From: JAJYSO01 sp964495935
GTDB lineage: Bacteria; Bacteroidota; Bacteroidia; Flavobacteriales; Flavobacteriaceae
NCBI GenBank assembly: GCA_964495935.1
Contig: CAZBXQ010000007.1
Coordinates: forward strand, 11,392-75,391
Direction of reading: 5' to 3'
Length of the DNA stretch: 64,000 nt
Below are positions 1 through 8,119 of the stretch, one piece after another. Both the position numbers and the translations under genes were made by a program. A model generated the notes under the pieces. It saw only the letters and a list, made by a program, of their open reading frames with translations. It did not search any database and was not told where the DNA came from. Every line of letters starts with the position of its first letter. The first letter of the stretch is position 1.

Positions 1-1
1 G

Positions 2-1138
2 CACAGTTTTGGGTTGCGGGAAATACTGGTCGTATTTCAATTTGGGATTGCCATAGTGCTTATCGTCGCTACGATTGTCGTTCATCGTCAAATTCAATAT
101 GCCGGAGAGCGGGATATCGGTTACAATATTTCCCGACTTATTGAAATTCCCATTGAAGGAGCCATGGGAAAAAACTATGATGCTATTAAAAATGAATTGA
201 TAAGCAGTGGTGCCGCCAAATCCATTACCCGCACGGGTTGGACGATTACAGAGAATGCTTCTTCTACCGGAGGGGGTTTCTCCTGGCCGGGATCAACGCC
301 GAAGCAAGAGGAAGATTTGGGCTTTGTTTTGGCCCGGACAGAAAGTGATTTTATCAAAACTTTGGGGCTGACTTTAATCAAGGGCCGTGATTTGGATTAT
401 GCCCGACTTCCGGCAGACAGCACTTCCGTTTTACTCAATGAAACAGCAATCAAAGAAATGAAGCTCGAAAATCCTATCGGTCAAACCCTGAAATGGGGAG
501 ACGAGGCCTATACCATTGTGGGGGTTTTTAAAGATTTTATCAGTGGTTCTCCTTATGGAGATGTTTACCCGATGATGATTACCGCTTCTAAAAGTCATTT
601 GTATAATATGGTGGTTCGCACCAATGAGAAACAAAGTATCCAAAAGGATTTACAAGGAATCGAAAAGATTATAAAGAAATTCAATCCGGCGTATCCGTTT
701 TCCTATTCTTTTGTAGATCAGAAATTTGCGAAGAAATTTAAAGAACAGGAACAAACGGCTTCGTTGTCTTTTATATTCTCTTTGCTCGCCATTTTTATCT
801 CCTGTTTGGGATTATTTGGATTGGCTTCCTATATCGCCGAAACCCGAACCAAGGAAATTGGCGTCAGAAAAGTATTGGGCGCTTCTGTTGTGGGAATCGG
901 AACCATGCTTTCCAAAGATTTTGTAAAACTGGTGCTTTTGGCTATTGTGATTGCCATTCCTATCGCTTGGTATGCGATGAATAAATGGCTGGCAGATTTT
1001 TCTTATAGAATTGACATAAAATGGTGGGTCTTCGGATTAGCCGGTGGATTGGCCGTCATAATTGCGCTGTTAACGGTTAGTACACAAGCGATAAAAGCCG
1101 CAATGGCAAACCCGGTGGATTCGTTGCGCGACGAATAA
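2..1138 (+). CDS. MacB/FtsX-type ABC transporter permease, C-terminal half (5' truncated by window edge)
   Basis: The reading frame is open to the left edge (codons from base 2 read H-S-F-G-L-R-E-I), so this is the second half of a protein whose paralogues downstream are about 800 residues. What remains starts at the transmembrane helix that opens the second MacB/FtsX repeat (FGIAIVLIVATIVV). It continues through a periplasmic MacB_PCD-like domain and three membrane helices, and the family hallmark RKVLGAS is present after the first of these (about residue 290). It ends in NPVDSLRDE, like the next two permeases. Such proteins are the membrane subunits of ABC systems that act on substrates at the inner-membrane/periplasm face. 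The substrate cannot be told from sequence. It is head-to-tail with three paralogues and one ATPase gene. Confidence 0.9.
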   Translation, partial: HSFGLREILVVFQFGIAIVLIVATIVVHRQIQYAGERDIGYNISRLIEIPIEGAMGKNYDAIKNELISSGAAKSITRTGWTITENASSTGGGFSWPGSTPKQEEDLGFVLARTESDFIKTLGLTLIKGRDLDYARLPADSTSVLLNETAIKEMKLENPIGQTLKWGDEAYTIVGVFKDFISGSPYGDVYPMMITASKSHLYNMVVRTNEKQSIQKDLQGIEKIIKKFNPAYPFSYSFVDQKFAKKFKEQEQTASLSFIFSLLAIFISCLGLFGLASYIAETRTKEIGVRKVLGASVVGIGTMLSKDFVKLVLLAIVIAIPIAWYAMNKWLADFSYRIDIKWWVFGLAGGLAVIIALLTVSTQAIKAAMANPVDSLRDE

Positions 1139-1290
1139 CACGAAAGGCCGCACGGCCGTGCGGACAACACGAGAAGGTCGTGCGGCCAGCACGATAGGGC
1201 AGTACGGCCGTACTGCCCAACGAAAAAATCGTGCGCCCAACACGAGAAGGCCGTGCGCCCAAACGAGATGAGCGCGCCCAACACGAGATA
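1139..1290. repeat. Degenerate tandem repeat with GC-rich perfect palindromes between two permease genes
   Basis: Directly after the stop codon come about six or seven imperfect units of roughly 20-30 bases, each starting CACGA or CGA and continuing into a GGCCGTGCG-like arm. Two units contain perfect palindromes centred on ACGGCCGT: 16 bp at 1148-1163 and 22 bp at 1197-1218. The composition is far more GC-rich than the flanking genes. Related fragments recur in other gaps of this permease cluster (6101-6125 and about 7394-7430). They could form hairpins in the mRNA between co-directional genes and so tune or terminate expression, or be remnants of palindromic selfish repeats. The function is inferred only. 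Confidence 0.75.
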
Positions 1291-1305
1291 AAAGAATAAA
1301 AAACC

Positions 1306-3705
1306 ATGTTTAAAAACAATCTAAAAATCGCTTGGCGAAGCCTGTTGAAAAACAGATTTTTTACGCTACTGAATATTTCGGGGCTGGCCGTGAGCCTGGT
1401 CGTTGCCATCTTCTTGTTGACCTATGCACAGCAGGAACTGAGTTTTAATTCGAGTTTCCCTAAAAGTCAAGATATATTTCGGGTGAATATGGTGACTTCC
1501 CAGGCCTATAACTTTGAGAAATGGGTGCAGTTGCCCAATGCGGTTGGGCCGGCGATGGAAGACAATATTCCGGAAGTTCAAAAAGCCGCTCGATGGGTAC
1601 GTTATAATTTTGGAGGAACGTCTTCTCTGCGCTGGGAAAATGAAAATTATCTGATCAAGGATTTCTATCTGACGGATGCTGCTTTCTTTGAGATTTTTGA
1701 TTTTGAATTCTTGGAGGGAAATGGAAAATTAGTCTTTGAAAAACCCAACAGTGTGGTGATTTCAGAAAGTGAACGCCAACGAATATTTGGTGATAAGACG
1801 GCTTTAAACCAAGAAATCACAATTGACGGGCACGAACATTTGACGGTGACGGGAGTCTTTAGGGATTTGCCGCAAAACACCAGTTTTGATGGTAAAATCT
1901 ATGCCAATATCATGGATTCCTGGATGGGGAAAAACGTGTATTGGTCCAATGCAAGCTATGAAACCTTCTGTCTCTTGCAGCCCGATGCCGAGGTCAACAA
2001 AGTGGAAGATGAAGCAACGGCTTTGATTGATAAACACGTGGCCAAAAAGGATCAATATTTTACACAATTCCTTCTTCAACCGCTGTCAAAAATCTATTTG
2101 TATTCCCATGATCTGGAGCATAGCTATTCTTCGCGAACCGGAAATATCAACCAGGTTCGGCTCTTTTTCCTGTTGTCTTTTCTCATCTTGGCGATTGCTG
2201 CCATCAATTATATCAATTTGACTACCGCTCGTGCTCAGCATAATGCCAAGGAAGTGGGGGTGAGCAAAGTATTGGGAGCCAGTCGGCAACAAATCAGGAA
2301 ACGTTTTTATACAGAAACGGCGATCTTGGTTTTGGTGGCCATCTTAGGAGCGATTTTACTTTGTATTTTGACCTTGCCGCTATTCAACGGGCTAACCGAT
2401 AATGAATTTACCATTGCTCAATTATTGACGGCCCAAAATCTCCTTATATTTTTAGGGCTTTGGTTATTGATAAGCTTTTTGGGCGGGAGCTATCCTTCTC
2501 TGGTGATGGCCAAAATGCCCACTTTGGGATTGATGAAACACCAGGCCGGAAAAAACAATCTTTCGGAAGGGGTTCGAAAGACCTTGGTGATATTCCAATT
2601 TTCATGTTCTATTGTCTTGATTATTGGAGTATTGATTATGAAACATCAAATGGAGTATGTGAGCAGTAAAGATTTAGGCTATCAACCTAAAAAAGTGTTG
2701 AGCATTCCGATTAACGGTGTTTCTTCATGGAATCAATTGGAAGGACTGGAACAAGATTTGCGAAATCTCGCCGGAACGAAAAGCGTCTCGGCCATGCAGA
2801 CTTATCCCGGCAAGGGAGAAAGTGGAAAGACTATTTATCGGCCGGGAGAGGAAGGAGCCGGATTACCGATTCAGACCTCAAGCAGTTTGGACCCGGTGGT
2901 GAACACGTTGGGACTTCATTTGATTGCCGGAGAAGACCTTCCAAGAAATCTGGCAAAAGGAGATTCGACTGCCTATCTGCTGATCAATGAAGTGGTATCA
3001 ACTTATCTGGGGTATTCCGATCCAAAGGATGCCATCGGGCAGTATGCCGATTTAGATGGAATAAAGAATGCCGAAATTAAGGGCGTCGTCCGGAATTTTA
3101 ATTTTGGTAATCTGAAGGAAAATGTAAGAGCCTACACTTTTTACAAGGCTCAAAACCCTTCTGAGGGCTATTATTATCTGTTGGCTAATTTTGGAAAACA
3201 GCAGGCATCTTCTTATTTGGGGCAGGTACGCGACATTTTTGAAAAACGCGTTCCCAATGCTGCCTTTGACTATTTGTTTTTAGAAGATTATCTCAAAGAT
3301 CAGTACCGCACTGAAAATCGTTCGGAATCGGTTCTAACCGTGTTTTCGCTTTTGGCCATTTTTATTGCCTGTCTGGGATTATTCGGATTGGCCGCATTTA
3401 CCGCAGAACAGCGAAAAAAGGAAATCGGCGTCCGGAAAGTTTTGGGAGCAAGTATTTTGGAAATCATCAAATTGTTGTCCTCACAATTTTCACGGCTGAT
3501 TTTCTTGGCCTTGTTGATAGCCGTTCCTTTGGGGTGGTGGATTTTTTCAGAATGGCTGAACGGTTTCGCCTATCGCATTCAGATTTCCTGGCAGGTGTTT
3601 TTGTTTGCCGCATTTTTGGTAATGGTCATTGCCGCGGTGCCCATTGGATTTCAATCAATAAAAGCAGCGCGATCCAATCCGGTGGATTCGTTGCGCGATG
3701 AATAA
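1306..3705 (+). CDS. MacB/FtsX-type ABC transporter permease (799 aa)
   Basis: Full-length Bacteroidota-type double permease. An N-terminal amphipathic stretch (MFKNNLKIAWRSLLKN) leads into a first helix (about 21-42), followed by a periplasmic MacB_PCD-like domain (about 50-240) and three helices (about 283-400) with the motif SKVLGAS. A second repeat follows: helix near 428-446, second periplasmic domain, then three helices with RKVLGAS. The C-terminus is NPVDSLRDE. This is the usual ~800-residue, eight-helix layout of the family. In characterised relatives (MacB, FtsX, LolC/E) the permease couples cytoplasmic ATP hydrolysis to work on periplasmic substrates. It needs an ATPase partner, and the only one visible is at 7451-8113. 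The substrate is unknown. The start ATG is supported by the match to the paralogue starting at 8120. Confidence 0.93.
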   Translation: MFKNNLKIAWRSLLKNRFFTLLNISGLAVSLVVAIFLLTYAQQELSFNSSFPKSQDIFRVNMVTSQAYNFEKWVQLPNAVGPAMEDNIPEVQKAARWVRYNFGGTSSLRWENENYLIKDFYLTDAAFFEIFDFEFLEGNGKLVFEKPNSVVISESERQRIFGDKTALNQEITIDGHEHLTVTGVFRDLPQNTSFDGKIYANIMDSWMGKNVYWSNASYETFCLLQPDAEVNKVEDEATALIDKHVAKKDQYFTQFLLQPLSKIYLYSHDLEHSYSSRTGNINQVRLFFLLSFLILAIAAINYINLTTARAQHNAKEVGVSKVLGASRQQIRKRFYTETAILVLVAILGAILLCILTLPLFNGLTDNEFTIAQLLTAQNLLIFLGLWLLISFLGGSYPSLVMAKMPTLGLMKHQAGKNNLSEGVRKTLVIFQFSCSIVLIIGVLIMKHQMEYVSSKDLGYQPKKVLSIPINGVSSWNQLEGLEQDLRNLAGTKSVSAMQTYPGKGESGKTIYRPGEEGAGLPIQTSSSLDPVVNTLGLHLIAGEDLPRNLAKGDSTAYLLINEVVSTYLGYSDPKDAIGQYADLDGIKNAEIKGVVRNFNFGNLKENVRAYTFYKAQNPSEGYYYLLANFGKQQASSYLGQVRDIFEKRVPNAAFDYLFLEDYLKDQYRTENRSESVLTVFSLLAIFIACLGLFGLAAFTAEQRKKEIGVRKVLGASILEIIKLLSSQFSRLIFLALLIAVPLGWWIFSEWLNGFAYRIQISWQVFLFAAFLVMVIAAVPIGFQSIKAARSNPVDSLRDE

Positions 3706-3718
3706 AAAAAATTAAACT

Positions 3719-6097
3719 ATGCTACGAAACAACATAAAAATTGCCTGGCGCCAAATGCGCAAATACCGATTTCATTCGATCTTAAATATAGTCGGATTGG
3801 GATTGGGGATGGCGTGTTGTCTTTTTATCTATGCTTTTAGTACTTACCAACTGAGTTTTGATCAATTTCACAAAGATGCGGATCGAACTTTTGTCGTTGT
3901 TCAAGATTTACACCTCGAGGAAACGGAACACAGTACAGGCGGATCTTATGGGATGTATGAGGTGCTTCGGCAGGAATTACCGCAGATCGAGAAGGTTGCG
4001 CTTTATATGGAGCAACAGGATTTTACCCTAAAAATCGATGATCGATTAGTTGAAACGGAAGGCAAAGCCGGTTTTACTTCTTCGGATTATTTTGAAATAA
4101 TGGATTTCCCGTGGTTGGAAGGGAATCCGGAAGAATTGGACGAACCCAATACCCTGGCACTCACCCAAAAAATGGCGAAACGTTTTTTTGGAAAAGAAGA
4201 AGCTGTGGGTAAAACCATTTGGGTGGAAAGCAAGTTCCCGATGAAAGTCGTGGGTATTATTGATGATCGTCAACAAAACTCGGATTTCCGCTCGGAGATC
4301 TATTTTTCTCTCGCTTCCCTTCCGGAATTGCAGGGAATGTCTAAAGATGACGATTTCTTTACCAATTGGGGATACTTAAATTCGACGAACAATATTTTAT
4401 TAACCCTCCGCGATGCGGGTGACAAGGAAAAAGTCGAAAAAAGCATTAATAAGATGCTGGCAAAATATTGGTATGAAGAGGCCTCCGATTATTATACCTA
4501 TCAATTATTGCCCCTGACCGCTTTTCATTTCGATACGGATTACGGGAAGGGAACCCAGCGTTCGCTGTTGCTTATTTTAAGCTTTATCGCAGTAGGAATC
4601 CTATTTATGGCCGGGGTCAATTATACCAACATGGTTTCGGCCCAACTGCTTTACCGAAGCACGGAAATGGGCGTCCGAAAGGTTTTGGGCAGTTCTAAAA
4701 AACAGTTGTTTGCGCAATTTATGGTAGAATCCTTATGCACTTCTTTTCTGGCTTTATGTTTTGCCGTGGTGGTTTTTGTGTTGTCCTTAAACGGGGCCAA
4801 CCAATACCTTTTCACGGAAGAACCGATCCGGCTGCTATCCCTGTGGAAATTCTTAGGAATCGCGGTGGGCTTAGGGTTGTCCCTCTGCCTGTTGACAAGT
4901 CTATATCCCGCCTTTTTCCTGTTTAAAATCGATATTCAAAAGGCACTTAAAAATCAGGTTTCCGGAAGTTGGGGGAATGGCCGCAAATCCTTGATCGTAT
5001 TCCAAAATGTGATTGCCTTGGTGCTGATTACGGCTACCATCGTCATCGTCAGTCAGGTGCGTTATTTAAAGAATACCGATATGGGATTTAACCGAAATTC
5101 CGTGCTCGTTCTTCCGCTAAAAGACGGACTCCAATCTAAAGAAGAAATAACTCATTTCCTTCGTGCGCGCAGCGATGTGGTTTCTTTTGCTTTTTGTGAC
5201 AATCCTCCCTCAAGCGAAAAAGCCTGGGGCGGCACCTTTCAATTTGATAACCGACCGGAATGGGAGGAATGGGCGGCGCGCTATGCGATTGGGGATTCAT
5301 CCTATCTCAAAACTTTTGGGCTGCAATTATTGGCCGGAAGAAATTTCCGTGATGATCCTAAAAATCCGGAGTTTCTGGTCAACGAAAAGATGGTCCGTGA
5401 ACTGGGATTTGAAGATCCAGAAGAAGTAATTGGTAAGGACTTGCGTTCGGGCGGACTCAACGAGGAACACAAAGGGAAGATTGTCGGAGTGGTCAAGGAT
5501 TTTAATACGAATGCCTTGAACGAACCCGTACCGCCTACTATCATTGGAATCAATGGAATGCGGTTGAGGAATCTGGCCATAAAATATGCCGGAACGCCGA
5601 ACCGCTTATTGGAGGAAATGGAAAGGGAATGGAAATCCTGGTATCCGGATAAGCTGTTTGAATACGAGTTTTACGATACACAAATTGCTGATCTGTATCA
5701 GCGAGAGGCACTTTTGGAAAAATTGATTTGGATTGCTGCGGGCGTAGCGATACTGATTAGCTCCTTTGGTTTTCTCGGTTTGTTATCGATTATGATCGTC
5801 AAGCGTACCAAAGAAATTGGGGTGCGGAAAGTCTTGGGTTCGAGTATCTCGGGCATCGTTCGCTTGCTTTCGACGGACTTTATGCGATGGGTGGGGTTGG
5901 CCTTTATCATGGCCGTTCCCATCGCCTGGTATGCCATGAGTAAATGGCTGGAGCATTTTGTACATCGCATCACTTTGCAATGGTGGATGTTTGCCCTGGC
6001 TGGCTTGCTGGGGATGACGATTACGTTAATCGTTGTCAGTTTCCAATCGGTAAAAGCGGCAATGGCAAATCCGGTAGATGCGTTACGCGATGAATAG
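3719..6097 (+). CDS. MacB/FtsX-type ABC transporter permease (792 aa)
   Basis: Third permease of the array, only 13 bases after the previous stop, so almost certainly co-transcribed. It has the same architecture: N-terminal helix (about 20-42), a large periplasmic domain, three helices carrying RKVLGSS, then a second half starting near residue 430 (ALVLITATIVIVS) with a second periplasmic domain and three helices carrying RKVLGSS again. It ends NPVDALRDE. It is clearly paralogous but diverged from its neighbours along the periplasmic domains, as expected if the copies recognise different substrates or form different dimers. That specialisation is inference; the family assignment is secure. 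Confidence 0.93.
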   Translation: MLRNNIKIAWRQMRKYRFHSILNIVGLGLGMACCLFIYAFSTYQLSFDQFHKDADRTFVVVQDLHLEETEHSTGGSYGMYEVLRQELPQIEKVALYMEQQDFTLKIDDRLVETEGKAGFTSSDYFEIMDFPWLEGNPEELDEPNTLALTQKMAKRFFGKEEAVGKTIWVESKFPMKVVGIIDDRQQNSDFRSEIYFSLASLPELQGMSKDDDFFTNWGYLNSTNNILLTLRDAGDKEKVEKSINKMLAKYWYEEASDYYTYQLLPLTAFHFDTDYGKGTQRSLLLILSFIAVGILFMAGVNYTNMVSAQLLYRSTEMGVRKVLGSSKKQLFAQFMVESLCTSFLALCFAVVVFVLSLNGANQYLFTEEPIRLLSLWKFLGIAVGLGLSLCLLTSLYPAFFLFKIDIQKALKNQVSGSWGNGRKSLIVFQNVIALVLITATIVIVSQVRYLKNTDMGFNRNSVLVLPLKDGLQSKEEITHFLRARSDVVSFAFCDNPPSSEKAWGGTFQFDNRPEWEEWAARYAIGDSSYLKTFGLQLLAGRNFRDDPKNPEFLVNEKMVRELGFEDPEEVIGKDLRSGGLNEEHKGKIVGVVKDFNTNALNEPVPPTIIGINGMRLRNLAIKYAGTPNRLLEEMEREWKSWYPDKLFEYEFYDTQIADLYQREALLEKLIWIAAGVAILISSFGFLGLLSIMIVKRTKEIGVRKVLGSSISGIVRLLSTDFMRWVGLAFIMAVPIAWYAMSKWLEHFVHRITLQWWMFALAGLLGMTITLIVVSFQSVKAAMANPVDALRDE

Positions 6098-6100
6098 CAC

Positions 6101-6125
6101 GAGAAGGGACGCACGGCCGTGTGTC
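6101..6125. repeat. Copy of the CACGA/ACGGCCGT palindromic repeat
   Basis: A single short copy of the repeat seen at 1139-1290 follows the permease stop codon: GAGAAGG leads into a near-perfect 18-bp inverted repeat at 6108-6125 centred on ACGGCCGT (one base pair mismatched). It is followed by an A/T-rich stretch before the next start codon. Its placement, just after a permease stop, matches the first array. Confidence 0.6.
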
Positions 6126-6166
6126 TTAAGTGATAAAAAAATTAAACACGATAAAAATAACTCGAT

Positions 6167-7270
6167 ATGAAAAAAATAATTTTAATCAGTTTGCTGATGG
6201 TTTTTACCTTCAGCTTGTCTTTTGGACAAAAGAACAATATTTCTGTTATTAGAAAGTATGGAAAAACAACCCTTTCCATTCAAGACAGCAAAAAGAAACT
6301 CAAATTAAAAGTAAAAGGGAAAGTTACTTTTACCGATGACGATAGAGGAATTAAGAGCCTGTCTCCTGATGGAAGTATATCCTATAAAAAAGGGAAAAAG
6401 AAATTGAAGATTTTCTCGGAACAGAAAGGGTCGCTTTTATATGTCATTAATGGTGCCAAAAAAGCAGTTCCCGATGCCAAAGACGAAACATTGATTGCGG
6501 AAGCTGTGCAGACGATGATCAATATGGGCGTCAACGGGAAGGAAAGAGCGCAAAGAATATATAAGGAGACCGGATTTGATGGGGTCCTTAAAGAAGTTGA
6601 TCGCTTTGACAGCGATTACGTCAAATCGATTTATCTCGGTGCCTTGGGAGCTCAACATTCTCTTAGCGATAAAGAGATGATCACTTTCCTGAACAAAGCG
6701 GAAACGCGTTTGTCATCCGATTATTATAAAGCAGAATTATTAAAGGGGATTCGAGAAAATTATCTTCGAAATGAAGCGACAACAGAGGCTTATCTAAACG
6801 CTATAAAAAGTATAAAATCTGATTATTATCAAGTCGAAACGCTAAAGAAATTATGGAAAACTTCACCTACCGAAAAGCAGGCCGAGCAAGTTTTGGAAAT
6901 TGTAAAAAACGTGGATTCCGATTATTACCAAGCTGAAATTATTACGGCTTTATTAAAAAGTAAATCGATTGAAGAAAAATCGTATTCCCAAATTTTGGCT
7001 GCTATTCAAGAGGTGAACAGCAGCTATTATCAAGCGGAAATCCTAAAAAATTTGATTACAAATCAGGTCAAAGATGAGCAAGAATGGAGTCGGATAATCG
7101 CTTACACCCAAAAAATCGATTCGGATTATTATAAGGCTGAGGTACTGAAAAAAATAGCCAAAAATATGCCGACAAGCGACACGCTAAAAAAGGAATTTGA
7201 GGAAGCAGCCAAAACCATCCATTCCGATCTGTATTATGGCAGTGTGATAAGAAAGGTACACGATAGGTAG
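6167..7270 (+). CDS. Secreted protein with seven ~34-residue SDYY helical repeats
   Basis: The protein has 367 residues. A clean signal peptide (MKKIILISLLMVFTFSLSFG, cleavage before Q21) indicates export. Residues 25-95 look beta-rich and basic, with the phrase KSLSPDGSI. From about 145 to the end, a helical repeat has its anchor S-D/S-Y-Y/V at residues 149, 184, 218, 251, 285, 319 and 353, a spacing of 33-35 residues. Each anchor is followed by a K/Q-A-E-x-L-K-x-L-like helix. The period is that of TPR-like solenoids, which usually bind peptides or proteins. No enzyme motif is visible. The gene lies between permease genes of one direction, so a periplasmic partner or substrate-recognition role for the ABC system is plausible but inferred. 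Confidence 0.85.
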   Translation: MKKIILISLLMVFTFSLSFGQKNNISVIRKYGKTTLSIQDSKKKLKLKVKGKVTFTDDDRGIKSLSPDGSISYKKGKKKLKIFSEQKGSLLYVINGAKKAVPDAKDETLIAEAVQTMINMGVNGKERAQRIYKETGFDGVLKEVDRFDSDYVKSIYLGALGAQHSLSDKEMITFLNKAETRLSSDYYKAELLKGIRENYLRNEATTEAYLNAIKSIKSDYYQVETLKKLWKTSPTEKQAEQVLEIVKNVDSDYYQAEIITALLKSKSIEEKSYSQILAAIQEVNSSYYQAEILKNLITNQVKDEQEWSRIIAYTQKIDSDYYKAEVLKKIAKNMPTSDTLKKEFEEAAKTIHSDLYYGSVIRKVHDR

Positions 7271-7391
7271 GTAGCTGTCTCATTACCTCTATTTCGAAGC
7301 GGTATGTCATTCCGACAAAGGAGGAATCTATTCATTATCAGTATTTTGAGATTTCTCACTGCGTTCGAAATGACAGTTTTGAGACACTTAC
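7271..7391. repeat. Imperfect long inverted repeat with TGTCATTCCGA-type arms
   Basis: The left arm holds TGTCTCATTACC and TGTCATTCCGACAAAGGAGG; the right arm holds GAGATTTCTCACTGCGTTCG, then AAATGACA and TGAGACACTTAC. Read as reverse complement, the right arm matches the left in the TGTCTCA and TGTCATTxCGA blocks, giving a large imperfect hairpin of about 120 bases. Similar TGTCATTCCGA...GAGGAATCT palindromic repeats are widespread in intergenic DNA of many bacteria. It sits between the repeat-protein gene and the ATPase gene and could separate their transcription. Confidence 0.6.
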
Positions 7392-7450
7392 ATCACGAGT
7401 AAAAACCATCCGCCCAAACGAAACGAATAATTAAAAAATAAATCAAGATT

Positions 7451-8113
7451 ATGATCAAATTAGAGCGTATTTATAAATGGTACAAGGTAAGAGGCGTGCC
7501 TTCTTTTATTTTAAATGATATTAATTTGGAGATTGAAGAAGGCGACTTTATCTCCGTTATGGGACCTTCCGGGTCGGGAAAATCCACGCTCCTGAATGTG
7601 ATTGGAATGTTGGACGAACCCAATGAAGGGAATTATCATTTTATGGGGGAAGATGTCTTTGCGTTAAAGCCCAAGAAACGAACGGATTTGTTTCAATCCT
7701 ATATGGGGTATGTTTTTCAGTCTTATCATCTGATTGATGAATTAACGGTCTATGAGAACATTGAGACTCCGTTGATCTATAAAAAACTATCCCGTAAGGA
7801 ACGAAAAGCCATCGTAGGCGATATGTTGGATCGTTTTCAAATTGTAGGAAAGAAAGATTTATTTCCATCCCAACTTTCCGGCGGTCAACAACAAGTGGTA
7901 GGAATTGCCCGGGCCTTGGCTACCTCGCCAAAATTATTGTTGGCCGATGAGCCTACCGGAAATCTCAATTCCAAACAGGGCGAGGAGATTATGGAGCTTT
8001 TTACGGAACTCAATAAAGAAGGGGTCACGATTATCCAGGTCACCCATTCCGAGAAAAATGCGGAATACGGAGAGCGGATTATCAATTTATTGGACGGATG
8101 TATTCAAAGGTAA
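7451..8113 (+). CDS. ABC transporter ATP-binding protein (MacB/LolD/FtsE type)
   Basis: A 220-residue stand-alone ATPase. It has a Walker A GPSGSGKST at residues 38-46, a Q-loop in GYVFQSYHLIDELTVYEN, the signature LSGGQQQVVGIARAL, Walker B LLLADEPTGNL and an H-loop in VTHSEKNAEYGERI. The sub-family is the one that powers MacB-, LolCDE- and FtsX-like permeases rather than importers. The stop is 6 bases before the next permease start, so the two are one transcription and probably one assembly unit. It is the only ATPase in the visible cluster of four permeases, so it may serve several of them, or others lie to the left of the window. The residue after LSGGQQQ is V, not the usual R; hydrophobic residues there occur in relatives. 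Confidence 0.95.
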   Translation: MIKLERIYKWYKVRGVPSFILNDINLEIEEGDFISVMGPSGSGKSTLLNVIGMLDEPNEGNYHFMGEDVFALKPKKRTDLFQSYMGYVFQSYHLIDELTVYENIETPLIYKKLSRKERKAIVGDMLDRFQIVGKKDLFPSQLSGGQQQVVGIARALATSPKLLLADEPTGNLNSKQGEEIMELFTELNKEGVTIIQVTHSEKNAEYGERIINLLDGCIQR

Positions 8114-8119
8114 AAAGCT

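Noticed and set aside
1148..1290. Possible CRISPR-like array in the repeats after the first permease
   Set aside because: The units vary in length and sequence, there are no uniform repeats with unique spacers of constant size, and no cas genes are nearby.
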